DNA of 64,000 nucleotides from Brachionus manjavacas (Eukaryota > Rotifera > Eurotatoria > Ploima > Brachionidae), in the NCBI GenBank assembly GCA_019054805.1, contig JAHQIY010000025.1, positions 186,001 to 250,000 on the forward strand, given 5' to 3'. This document shows positions 45,221 to 55,900 of this stretch, in pieces. A model generated the notes under the pieces. That model was not told the origin of the DNA. It saw only the letters and a list, made by a program, of their open reading frames with translations, and ran no database searches. The translations under genes were made by a program, and so were the position numbers. How positions within the stretch are numbered: the first letter of the stretch is position 1; each line of letters starts with the position of its first letter.

Positions 45221-46822
45221 CTAATTGGTAGGAAGATTAATTTTCTCAATTTTGGCAATCACTTTGTTGTTGTACATGGGCACATGAGCCAAGTCGTCAG
45301 TAGCCTCCTGGAAAACAACACACTCTTCGTCCAACAAGTCACTTTTGGTCTTAAAAAAGTACCTAAAGTTTCCTTTCTTGGTGATCAACTGTTTGAACTG
45401 GGCAAGTGTCAAGTTCGGCCCATTAAAAGTGGAGATGTAGGCCAGGTCCTCTCCAGGCAAGTAGTAAGCGACAGTTGTTTTGACGTGCGTCTCTTCCTCC
45501 TCGATCTTCTTCGCTTTGGCGGCTTCGGCATTTTTGTGCGCCGAGCTGACCAGCCAGTCGTTGACCCTTTCGATGGAGGCCACGCTGCGCGTCGACACAC
45601 CACTGTCCACCGAGCTCTGCACCTGGTTGTGCTGACTGTCGATGTCAACTTCTTTTGACGTCGAAGTCAACTGATAAAAGTGATGGCTTTTCTGGTCTTT
45701 GACGCCTTGGCTAAGTGACACATTCTTCATTTTCACCGACACACTCGGCTTGACATGGGACTTTTTGACGCACATCTTGGGACTCTGCATCACATGGTAC
45801 ACTCGGTCCAAATGCTCGTCCAGCTGGTCGTTGGCTTCGTCGTTGCCATTGTGCAAGTTACTGTTCGACAGCGACCTCTTTTTCAGCTTGTGCTCTCCGT
45901 TGAGGCCGAGCAAATAGGCCTCGAGCTTCGAGGCCACGAGATCGAAGAACTTTTTCGGGTCCGCTTCCGACATCGGAATTTGGGCTTTTTTGGCCATGCT
46001 GGTCTTGAGCATGACAGTTGGCTGGTGGGCCGCGTCGGCCTCGAACTCGGGCAAGTTCATGGTCACGTTTTTGTTCGCCATCAAATTTTTCTTGATGCTC
46101 TTGTCGAATTTGGAGTGGCGATCGTCGTGCGAGACCACTGACTGAATCTCGCTGTCCTGGCAGCTGACTGTGACCGGTTTGGTGATGACGCTGTAGGGGT
46201 TGGGCGGCAGGAAGGCGCGCGAGGGCCTCACGTTGAGAGACAGTGTCGAGTCGTTCAGGTGATTGATGGACCGGGTGCTGGTGGACAGGTGGGCCGAGTT
46301 TTTGTAGAGTTTTTTGTGGTGGCCTATGGACGCGGACGACGCGGTCTTGCTGGTTTTGGCGTGCTGACCACACTTGGCCTGGTCGCCTAGAAACTCTTCG
46401 AATTGGTAGGTCTTTTTGTCCGAGCCGTTCATTCCGCTTGCCAAATTGTCGAGGTAAATTTTGGACCTCAAAAACAAAGGAAAGTATTCGCGTTCGAGTA
46501 TTTTCTTGATCTCATTCTTGACCGCTTTGAACACGCTCTCGTTGTAGGTGCTTTTTTTGAGGCTGTCGCACAGCTTTTGCTTGAGCTCTTCGTTCAGATA
46601 GGGCAGCTGGTTTTTGACGAAGCACGCCTGGTAGGTTTTTTCCAGTATTTGCTTTATTCGGTGCCGGTCATCCACGCGCTGATTGTGGAAGCACGAACAG
46701 ATCAGGTAAAGAGTGAGCAGGTTGTCGCTGGAGTTGTTGAAGTCTTTGAGAAAGAGGGCGAAGAGCTTTCGGCCCGAGTCGTTCTGCAGAAGTGTGTCCA
46801 AGTCGTTGTGTTGTTGTGACAT
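45221..46822 (-). CDS. axin: Axin, scaffold of the beta-catenin destruction complex
   Basis: 533 residues, single exon. Axin holds APC, GSK3, CK1 and beta-catenin together so that beta-catenin is phosphorylated and destroyed; its DIX domain polymerises with Dishevelled. Seen in order: RGS domain (APC-binding), about 8-126; a PPNPYSV...SCQDSEI motif at 206-226, as in the Axin linker; GSK3-binding helix about 287-302 (DPKKFFDLVASKLEAY); beta-catenin-binding helix about 332-346 (DQLDEHLDRVYHV); DIX domain 447-528 (VAYYLPGEDLAYISTFNGPN, FKQLITKKGNFRYFFK). No N-terminal tankyrase-binding region: the protein starts almost at the RGS domain. It is shorter than vertebrate Axin (about 860). GC-rich codons suggest strong constraint. 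Confidence 0.96.
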   Translation of the reverse strand: MSQQHNDLDTLLQNDSGRKLFALFLKDFNNSSDNLLTLYLICSCFHNQRVDDRHRIKQILEKTYQACFVKNQLPYLNEELKQKLCDSLKKSTYNESVFKAVKNEIKKILEREYFPLFLRSKIYLDNLASGMNGSDKKTYQFEEFLGDQAKCGQHAKTSKTASSASIGHHKKLYKNSAHLSTSTRSINHLNDSTLSLNVRPSRAFLPPNPYSVITKPVTVSCQDSEIQSVVSHDDRHSKFDKSIKKNLMANKNVTMNLPEFEADAAHQPTVMLKTSMAKKAQIPMSEADPKKFFDLVASKLEAYLLGLNGEHKLKKRSLSNSNLHNGNDEANDQLDEHLDRVYHVMQSPKMCVKKSHVKPSVSVKMKNVSLSQGVKDQKSHHFYQLTSTSKEVDIDSQHNQVQSSVDSGVSTRSVASIERVNDWLVSSAHKNAEAAKAKKIEEEETHVKTTVAYYLPGEDLAYISTFNGPNLTLAQFKQLITKKGNFRYFFKTKSDLLDEECVVFQEATDDLAHVPMYNNKVIAKIEKINLPTN

Positions 46823-47060
46823 TTTGTGCTGAGCAATTGGCTTCTAAAACATTTTTGTTCAATTAGCAATTTTTGATTTAATTGTGTGTAACATGTCCGA
46901 TTGTGAACAATTATTCGTTTAAGACGGCTTTTTGTGCACGCATTAATTCTATGCTGTGCTAGTCGTTAGTAGACTGCACGAGAACAATTTGATTTTGTCT
47001 TAATGTTGCCAAAATCCAAAGATCGATCGATTGCATCCAAAACTTCTATTATTCTTCTAT
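46823..47060. promoter_or_regulatory. Upstream flank of Axin (probable promoter region)
   Basis: Less AT-rich than the surroundings and free of repeats until 47062. No TATA box or initiator can be assigned with confidence; the role follows only from position upstream of the Axin start. Confidence 0.25.
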
Positions 47061-47061
47061 A

Positions 47062-47118
47062 TTTATTCTATTTATTTGTTTTTCTGTACCGAGCAAAAGC
47101 TTGAGCTCCCTCAGAATT
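47062..47118 (-). repeat. LINE-A 3' tail fragment
   Basis: TTTATTTGTTTTTCTGTACC then GAGCAAAAGCTTGAGCTCCC on the plus strand: the LINE-A tail with a small duplication in the hairpin. Confidence 0.65.
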
Positions 47119-47175
47119 TATTATTATTATTATTATTTATTGATTTAAGCCTCATAGGCAAAAAAAAAAATTTAA
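47119..47175 (-). repeat. LINE-B 3' tail fragment
   Basis: The reverse complement reads GCCTATGAGGCTTAAATCAA followed by TAAATAATAATAATAATAAA, the LINE-B tail with its GCCT/AGGC hairpin (47149-47159). It abuts the LINE-A tail. Confidence 0.65.
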
Positions 47176-47756
47176 AAAAAAAAAAAAATTAAAAAAAAAA
47201 GGAAAAAAGTTGCTTCTTCGAATCCTACAAAATTTGAAAATAAAAATAAGCAATTCACAGATTTGAAAAAAATTAAAATCATTTATAATTTAAATTGGGA
47301 ATAATCTAAATGGGCTCATCTATTACTGAAACGGCCTCATAATTATTTTGGACTCGATAATTGATTAATTATCAGATACATAATTACTACGTTGGACTCA
47401 TCTATTAATAATTTTTGGCCTCTAAAATTACTAAATAAGAGCTACGAAATGACCTAAACGTTAACAATTTTTTTTTAATATTTATTTATTTTTTAAATGA
47501 AATAAAAAAATTACATTTTGAGAAAAATATTAAAGAAATTTATAAACAAAGTAAAAAGAAATTTTTGGGTAAAATTAAGAAGACAAAATGCAATAACTAT
47601 ATAGCAGTTTTCTTTGGTCCACCTCTTACTAAATATTTCATCAGAAATACATCAGAAATCGACATTAATCTTGTAGTGGATATGAAAATTCGGAAAGAGA
47701 GCGAACGAATACTGATATTGTTATCCTCTGGAAATTGAATTGTATAATCTTATTTT

Positions 47757-50340
47757 TTTATTTATTTGTTTTATATGTGCCGAGCAAAAGCTCCTTCAGA
47801 TCAAGAAAAAAATAAAATAAAAATGTAAAGAAAAAATAAGAAAAATTAAAAATAAGTTTAAATATAATAAAAAGACAATTAAAAATTGATAAATTGAAAG
47901 AGGTGACACGTGAAAAGTATTTAAGTATTGAACAGTTCAGGAAAGAAAGAAGAAATAGTAAGATAGCAATTACACAATTGAGTCGGGTACTCAACATATC
48001 TTGATTTCAAAACCCGCTTTATATTCATCAACCAGCTTGACAATCAACAGAATGACGCTACATATCTTTCGCTCAATTCAAAAAGTCGATTCAAGACAGT
48101 TAAGAATTTAAGTTTATTAAAGACCTCATCATGCAAAATATTTGAAGGAGAATCATATTTTAGTTTAAGAATAAAACGAACTGCTGAGTTTTGTAACACT
48201 TGAATTTTTTTTATTTTTGTCTCCGAAAATGAATTTAGATAAGGAAAAGAGTAATCAATTATAGATCCGATTAAAGATTTAAATAGGTATATATAGTGTG
48301 TTAGTGTGTTATATAGTGTATTAATTTTAAGTCATTATTTTTCTTATCATATTTAGTGAAAACATTGAAGCAAGACTTTTCAACAGATATTTTAGTCTTC
48401 CACTTAAAGAGCCATTTTTCTAGTTTGTCAAAGTATTTGTTTATCTTATTTTTTAGATTTCCTTTTTTCTTAAAAATATAAAATGTGACCAAGTGATCAG
48501 CAAAAATAAGAGAATATTCACTATTTGTTCTATTTCTTTTAGGGATATCATTGATAAAAATACTAAAAAGTAATGGACTATTTACCGAGCCTTAAGGAAC
48601 ACCCGCAGTAATGAGGTATTCATCACTTATGTGACTATTTACATTTACTTTAAATGGTCTTGAGCCTAAAAAAGAATTAATCCAATTTATTAGGTAAGAG
48701 GGAAGATTCATTTTTGATAGTTTATAAATAAGACCATCATGCTAAACCCTATCGAATGTTTTGGAGATATCAAAAAATAGGGAACAAACCTTCTTCTTTC
48801 TAGTAAATGATTCTACAATTTTTTGAATAAGGAAGAAGAGATTATCAGAGGCTCGTCGATTTTTTCTAAAACCTGATTGCTCCTGAATTAGTAAAGAGTT
48901 TTGTTCTAAATAACTATATAATCTAGAGCAGACGATACGTTCTATAAGTTTTCCTAGACAGCTTGTCATACTGATTTGTCGGTAGTTAGCTGGGTCTTGT
49001 GTTAAAATTGACTTTTTAAGTATCATAGTTAGCAGTTAATAATGTTAGCATATTTCCATGCATTCGGTATTTTACTTTCTCAGACTTAAACTAAAAAGAT
49101 ACATTATATCTTCCAGAAAATTTTGAGGTTCATTTTTTAACATAAAGTTATGAATTTGATGTGGTCCCGAAGCTGCTTCGTCTTTTAACCTTTTTATCGC
49201 TGATGTAGATCTTTAGTGCGAACGAGCTCGTCAAATTTAAATTGATTTTCCTTTTTAATAAACTCGAGATTATTATCAATTATTTCTTTTTCTTTTTGGG
49301 GATTAATTAGATCATTATTCTGACTAAAATTTTTCTAAAGAAATTCACCAAAAAAGGTAACCTTTTCTTCATCAGCTCTAAGTTCATTATTATTAAAGAT
49401 TAAAGTAGGTATTAATCCAGATTTTTCTTTGATCGAAACTTATCAATTTTTTTCCTGTATGGTCTACTTGAAAGCGGATTTTTCCCAATTTTTTTAATAA
49501 AATCAGACCAGTTTTGATTCCAAAAATTTTTCAAACTGATTCTTAATTCTGAAGTCATTTGGTTGAATATTTTTTTAGTATTTTGTTCGTCAATTGATGC
49601 TGAATTTAAAACTGAGTTTTTTTTAGATTTCACGGAATAAAAACCAATTTGCTTTTTTATAGTTAAGCTTCTTTGGTTGTGTTTGAGGGATAACTGAGTA
49701 GTCAAAATATATGTATGCCTCAATTGGGAAATTATCACTGGTTATATCTTGATTATTTAGAACCCTAAAATCAGTGATTTTATCGACCAATGAAGATGTT
49801 AAAGCTTGGAAACTTATTATTGATTACTGTGAAAGTAAGCTCGTTAAAAATGATTTCTAAAAAAATTCCATCTTCGTTTTCTCCTTTGCATCCTATTTGT
49901 TTTGTTCTGGCTTTTAAGTCACTCCCGAGAACATAATTTTTACAATACCTATTTATATTTTCGAATATCCTAAAATTTAGATGTTTATTAGGTGGATTAT
50001 ATAAACTGAAAATGTATAATTGATCTTTCCTGGATTAATTTTGATACAAAGAAATTCAGAAAAAAATTCTTCATACGAAAAATTTTGGACAAACTTTAAT
50101 TCTTCCTTTTCTAAAATTGCTCCTCCTCCACCATGCTTATAGCATGGTTTACTTAATGATCTATAATTATTAAAATCTAAGAAAATGTTTGATTCACTCG
50201 AATCAATTTTTATTTCATTAAGTTAAACAATATCTGGGGAAAATTGAGTCAAAAAAATTCCTTAGAGGCTGATTTTTCTGGGAGATGAGAACAATTCCAA
50301 TTTGTAATTACTAACCTTGTTTTATTAAGAGGTTTTGTTC
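47757..50340 (-). mobile_element. LINE-A copy 3, endonuclease to 3' tail
   Basis: Minus strand, 5' to 3': endonuclease remnants (about 50340-49850, with an ARTKQIGCKGENEDG-like piece), a pre-RT region (49738-49412), RT fingers/palm (49026-48742: PANYRQISMTSCLGKLIERI, QSGFRKNRRASDNLFFLI, SLFFDISKTFDRV), further palm pieces near 48600-48480 (FADHLVTFYIFKKK), thumb (48492-48301) and the tail with the GAGC-loop-GCTC hairpin at 47757-47800. Better preserved than copy 1 but frameshifted and stopped throughout. Inserted inside the 47297-50870 transposon. Confidence 0.8.
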
Positions 50341-50341
50341 T

Positions 50342-50480
50342 TAAAATTGATTTATTTATTATTTATTTGTTTAATCTTTGCCGAGCTAAAGCTTTTTGTC
50401 TTCTTGTCAATTAATCTATATTTCTATCTTATTATTATTTATTTGTATATCTGTACCGAGCTAGAGCTCCTTCAGATTAA
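50342..50480 (-). repeat. Two further LINE-A 3' tails in tandem
   Basis: Cores at about 50362-50395 (GCCGAGCTAAAGCTTTTTG) and 50452-50478 (ACCGAGCTAGAGCTCCTTCA), each preceded by (TTTAT)n. They show repeated insertion of very short copies at one spot. Confidence 0.65.
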
Positions 50481-50521
50481 AAAAAAAAAAAAAAAATAAA
50501 TAAAAAATTAAAATTATTTAT

Positions 50522-50728
50522 TTATTTATTTATTATATTTTTATTAACATTTTTGTTGCTTTGACACCATTCATTTAATTGAGCAAAATTCGAACCTTTC
50601 TTTTGATATTGTAGGTAATTGTATAACTGTTTATTAGTGGGAACATTTATTTCTTGATTTGATTTAGTCAATTCGGCCAATGTTGTTAGTATAACTTTTG
50701 GAGTTATTAGAAAATGAGTTGAGGACAT
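50522..50728 (-). pseudogene. Possible MULE transposase N-terminal scrap
   Basis: 68-residue open frame with LTTLAELTKSNQEINVPTNK followed by QLYNYLQYQKKGSNFAQLNE, resembling the PTxxQLxNYL region of SWIM-MULE-type transposases. It lies just inside the right inverted repeat of the large element, which supports the call. Weak similarity only. Confidence 0.35.
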
Positions 50729-50929
50729 GAATAGTAATCATTTATAACGAAAAAATAAAAAGTGATTCATTTTAATTATGAGACCAAATTAGTAATTATT
50801 GATAATTAGTAATGAGCCCATTTCAGTAACTGGATGAGCCCGAATAAATATGACCCATTTAAATTATCCAAAGAAGAAAAAATTTTACTATTATAAAAAA
50901 ACTATTTTACTATTATACTTGAACTATTT

Positions 50930-51135
50930 AAACATATGCCACATGTAACAATATTTTTCAATTTATGTCTTTTCAACTTTCATTTTTTTAGCTTATTTAC
51001 TCTATATTATGATTCTTTTTTTTTTATCTCATTTTATTAACTTTAATTTTATTTTTATTTAATTTTTTTTTATTTTTAACTTATTCTGAAGGAGCTTTAG
51101 CTCGGTAAAGAAAACAAATAAATAAATAATATTAT
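50930..51135 (+). repeat. Short LINE-A copy (3' UTR only), plus strand
   Basis: Matches 30955-31140 of copy 2 (CATATGCCACATGTAACAAT, TTATTCTGAAGGAGCTTTAG, CTCGG). It ends ACAAATAAATAAATAATA. Confidence 0.75.
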
Positions 51136-51449
51136 GTAAAGAAATCTACCTTTAGTAAGTCGTTTAAAATTTTAAATAAATTAAAAAAATTTGGATCATT
51201 TTCTAACTCTTTTTTGATTTTATACATGACCGAGGAACGAGTATTTTTTGTTCGGAATAATTAATATATAATTGAACGAATTGATCTGTATTAAACACAT
51301 TAATAGACTTGGGTAAATTTTGTTTAATACATGGTAATTTATTAATTTAATTGTACCAAAAAAATTATCTAAAATGATATCAACTGAAATCAGATCATAT
51401 CAGATGATATGATGTGACAAGTTAATTTCCAGCACTGTAGATTTTCAAT

Positions 51450-51715
51450 GTTTGTTTATTTTATTCCAGAATGGTTAACTAGATTATAAATTTTTACATA
51501 TTTTATCAATAAAATTTGAGCAAGTTTTGTTTCTTTGATTACTGAAAAATTAATCTCATTGATTATCCTTTCCAACATAAAACCTTTTTCATTTTCCCCT
51601 ACGCAGCCTATTTTCTTTGTCCTAGCGTTTAGAATAAAGATTCTGCAATTTTTATCAATAATTTTAAAAAATTCAAAGTTCATAAATTTATTGGGTGGAT
51701 TTTATAGATTGTGGG
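51450..51715 (-). pseudogene. LINE-A endonuclease fragment
   Basis: Minus strand 51683-51456 reads NFEFFKIIDKNCRIFILNAR then TKKIGCVGENEKG and RIINEINFSVI. It corresponds to the endonuclease C-terminal part of LINE-A copy 1 (around 28390-28250). The aspartate of the GGDLN motif is lost here. Confidence 0.6.
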
Positions 51716-51829
51716 AATGTTTAGGGCAATACGGTGCCACTGATGGTACGGCCCAAATTAAATTTTTTGGAAAATTTAATCCTAATTTAGATATTTTCCT
51801 TCCAAAAAGCTCGGATAATCTCAAATAGA

Positions 51830-52204
51830 CTGTAAAATACTTTCCGTTTTTTATTTTACCACATTTTAGAGAAATTCTTAATTTTATTTCTGTTTTATTT
51901 TATCGAGTTTTTTGTTTTACAACTTCAGTAAGCGGAGGTACTATATTTTCAGCCGAGTTAATTTACCTTGTAAGACTGGTAGACTCATTAATAAATAAAA
52001 ATTAATATTAAATTTTTTATTAAGTATTTTTTTTAATTTAAAGATGAATTTTATGAACATAGATAAATCTGCAAACAATTTCATTTATTTGAGTCAAAAA
52101 ATATGAAGCTAAAATTTGTAAAATTTAAATTCTTTGATTAAAATTGAATGAGTTGAATCAATTTTCTACTTTTTTATATAAAATTTATTCTCTTGATAAC
52201 CCAG
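51830..52204. other. AT-rich DNA 3' of the last recognised CEP290 exon
   Basis: No further CEP290 coding block was found downstream of 52205, although vertebrate CEP290 continues for roughly 300 residues after this point. Confidence 0.4.
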
Positions 52205-52927
52205 TTAACTTTTGTTCTTCAGAGAGTCATTTTCTTTTTGGAGTTTTTGAATTATTTTTTTCATTAAAGCTATGGTTTTTTCCAATTCTATTGTCGTTTT
52301 CCCTGACTCACCGATCTAAAATTAAATCACTAGAAATTATTTTAAAATTGTCATTTTGTTATAAGATACCTTTTTGACGCTAGATGCAGTTGTAGAAGAT
52401 GAACTATTTAAATCATCATTTTTAGACTTTTCATTTCTAAGGTAATTGACCAAATTTTCCAATTCATCTATTCTAGTACACTTTCTTAAAAAAAAATTCA
52501 TTTTAAAAAAACTGACCATAACCAAAAAAAAGATGTCAACTTTTTTAACGAGTTATTTTCTTCCTTCAATTTCTGCAACTCCACATTAAGCTGAGATTTG
52601 TTCTCACTTCTTACATTAGATGAATGTGAGTTGTTTTTAGTTCTTGCTGATTTGAGTCTATCAATTTCGTTTTGTAGGTTTTTATTTTCGTTCAAAATGT
52701 CATCATTAACAAGCCGATTTAATCTAGCTATCTATAAATTGATTTGAGTAGAAATCGAGTAAGAAAATTTAAAAATTTTTACTTCGATTTCAAGATCGTT
52801 TTTCTGGCGCATTAGCACTGAATTTTCACTAAGAACATAGTTGTATCTTGTTTTCCAATGCTCTAACTCTTTTTTAACTAAGTGAAGATTTTCTGAGTTG
52901 TGTTTTTCATCAACGCTTTGAACAGTC
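52205..52927 (-). CDS. CEP290: CEP290 3' exon group (four short exons)
   Basis: Exons 52927-52783, 52731-52541, 52484-52370 and 52315-52205, with introns of about 51-56 bp. They read TVQSVDEKHNSENLHLVKKE, then IARLNRLVNDD, then CTRIDELENLVNYLRNEK, then IGESGKTTIELEKTIALMKK. The last block is the most conserved landmark near the CEP290 C-terminus. Confidence 0.88.
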
Positions 52928-55900
52928 CTTCAATATTTTTTTTTATTTAAAAGGTTTTTTTATTAAATTTTATTAAAAATAGGAAAAAAATTTAAAACTT
53001 TTTTTTAATTGTATCCTGGATATTATTTTTTTCCAATTATAGGAGTAAAGTTTTCTGTTGCATCTTTAAGAGATATTTTTAGAGTTTATCCAAAAAAATC
53101 AATGAAACTTCAACTGAACTAGAAAGCTTACAGTATTGATAATGGTCGAAGGTAAAAATGGTCTATTGCATCAATTAGAGGAGATTTTGTAAGCCAAAAT
53201 TCCAAAGTAAAAGCCACCAATTTTCAATTATTAACCAATTTCTGGTATCTTAGCAGAATTTAAAATTTAATATATTCTATAGTAGTGCATCTTGCAGAGA
53301 TTATGCACAGCATCAGCAGACTTGGACAATTAATAAAATTGGGTATTAAGAAAAATATTTAATAATTGAGATGGAAATAAATAAATTTTTTTATAAAATT
53401 GAATTAACCTCTAGTTTTGAGAAGTAGATGTAAAAAAGTGAAAAAAAAAATTTAAGTAATTAAAAAAAGAATGGAAAAAAATAGGCAAATGAAGAATATA
53501 GGAGCTTGGATAAATCAAATGAATTTAAAAAAAAAATTTTAAAATTAAAAATTCACTAAAGATGTTAATTAATTATAGTATTGACTAAACTAAATTAAAA
53601 GAAGAAGGCAAGAACAACAAACCATTCAAACTTTTGACAATGCCGAAAAAAGAATGGTCATAATGCACCAAATATCAAAATGCAACAAAAAAGCGGAGAT
53701 AAAATTTGAGTTTTGCACCTTGCTAAGCTTAAATTTAAGACACAAAAAAAAACCACCCGAAAAGTCATTTCTACACTATCGTGCCTTGGGGTCCATCCAT
53801 ATACTATATTAAAATAAATAAACAATATCGAATCTCGATAGTAAAAAAAGTATTATTTTGAAATATAATCAAATGACTTCGATTCACATGATTCCGAAAT
53901 TTTTTTTAGTAAATCATCAAATATTACATGTCAATTTAAAAAATTCCTGGTCAAACTAAAAATAAAGAAGAATTTAAATATTTGCCAAATCATTTGATAA
54001 ATTGACAGTAAAAAAAAATAATTAAAATAATTTTTTCTCTCAAAGAGTTAAAAATTTTTTCATAGTCGTCTATTTTATGATAATAAACCTGGGAACCTGA
54101 GGATTCAAAAAAGACTGATACTAAATTTCATTTATCTGCTACTATAAAAACAAGAGGAAAAAATCGAAACTATTTTTCGTTTTAACAAAATTTTTAGTTT
54201 TTGATTTATCAATTGTTTATCAATTTTTTAAATACTAAATTTTTAAACTTTATTAAACATGATTTGTTTAATCTTTAATTGGGAGGAAAATTGTATGAAT
54301 TTTTTTCTGAAGTAAAATAAAATCTAAATCAATATTTTTAAATTTTGCAATACAAAATTTAGCTTTGTTTCGTTGTAATATATTGTAACTAATATTGAAA
54401 TAATAGCTCAGGAGATCCAGGACTTTCTGCTTCAAAACTTTTCCAGAAACAATTTAAAGTACAAAACACCCTTTGATTCAATCATTAACACGCCAAACTC
54501 TTAGCAAAAATTTAATTTAACAATTTATATAAAATCTAGATTAATTTATTTATTATTAATTTTTCTACTATAATTATACACATATAATTAATACATATCT
54601 TAATCATATTGCAACCATGTGGGCTGAAAAGAAGGCTCTGCCATTCGGAACTTCCCTGGAAAAACTTTTCCTAAATTATTTTTTAAATAAATAAATAAAT
54701 AATATTGAATTATTATATTGTAACTATTATAATTTGAAGCCATTATGTGGATGCTTTAATATAGATTTTAGATTTGTCTTTAAAATTTTCAAATAAATAT
54801 TTTATAAAAATCAATTAAAGATCAATTGGAAAAAAAATTTTTTTTTTTAATTGTTTAAAATAGTAAACATTTTGTGTTTAATTAAAAAGTATTTAATAAA
54901 AGCTTTTTCCATCGTTTTTATTAACATTTTAATCTATTAAGTTTTGATCATGTGATCATGATCATGAACTTCAAGTTGCCAAAAAAATTTTTTGCTTTTT
55001 TAACTTAAAAACAATAAATTTTACTTTTCAAATAGTTTGTTGGAAGGTTTTAATAAAAAAATTAATACTGTTTGAATTCTTACTTTATTATTATTCTTTC
55101 GGTTTCGGATTTTTTAGGACTCTAAATAAAAAAAATCAACAAGCTTTAAAAAAAACTAAACCAAAAACTATTTACTTTGCTTCTAGATTTAAAATCTGTG
55201 CTTTCGGTCAGTTCCTGCCTTTGCTTACCGAGCTTATCCTCCAAATTTCGAATTTTTCGTCTTAAAGACTCAATTTCACTAGACTTATTTTCGTGATGTT
55301 GCGCAATTTTATTTGTCGAATAAATCTTGACATCATCAGATAATTTTTGGTTATCATCTAGAATTTTTTTTATCTTGTCATCTTTAGACTCTTAAAACAC
55401 AAATTTAAAAAAATTTTTCGCAAAAAATTAACCCTTTGTCTAATTACTAATTTGTGATTGCAAGAAATTCAACTCTAAACTCAATTCTTCGTTATGCTTG
55501 GTTTTTTCTTTCAGGTCTTTTTTCAATTTTACCATTTCTTCACCAATTGAGTACAATTTTTCCTGGTATTCACCAGTGGTCTTTTCAATCAGACTGCGAA
55601 TTTTTTTTTCATTAGTTTGGTCGTGAGATCGTGAAATCAAATGAGTCTCAGTTAACTCGAGCATGTTAGCCCTTAAATCATTCAGCGCCTTGTTCAGTCC
55701 TCTGTGCTGCTCTTCTTTTTCAGCTAGTTGCTTTTTTAGTTTGTCCACCAGCTGTCTGACTTCGGTGGAAGGAGATTGATTGTTTAATTGCTTCTGATCT
55801 GCCAAATCGTTCAGAACTTTGTTTATTTCGGACTCTTTTTCCGCAATTCGAGTTCTAGACTCTTCAATCTGAGTGTTCAATCGGTCAATCAACTCAACAT

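Larger units (their letters stand above)
47297..50870 (-). mobile_element. Large inverted-repeat DNA transposon (MULE-like) hosting nested LINEs
   Basis: Left end 47297-47440 and the reverse complement of the right end 50760-50870 share AATAATCTAAATGGGCTCAT-type sequence and a series of GGSCTCAT-like sub-terminal repeats (CTATTACTGAAACGGCCTCA on the left; CAGTTACTGAAATGGGCTCA on the right). Just inside the right end is a transposase-like scrap (50522-50728). The interior is filled by LINE-A insertions. No target duplication recognised. Confidence 0.6.

Noticed and set aside
45409-46819. Additional frames in and opposite Axin
   Set aside because: Arg/Pro/His-rich shadow translations without domains.
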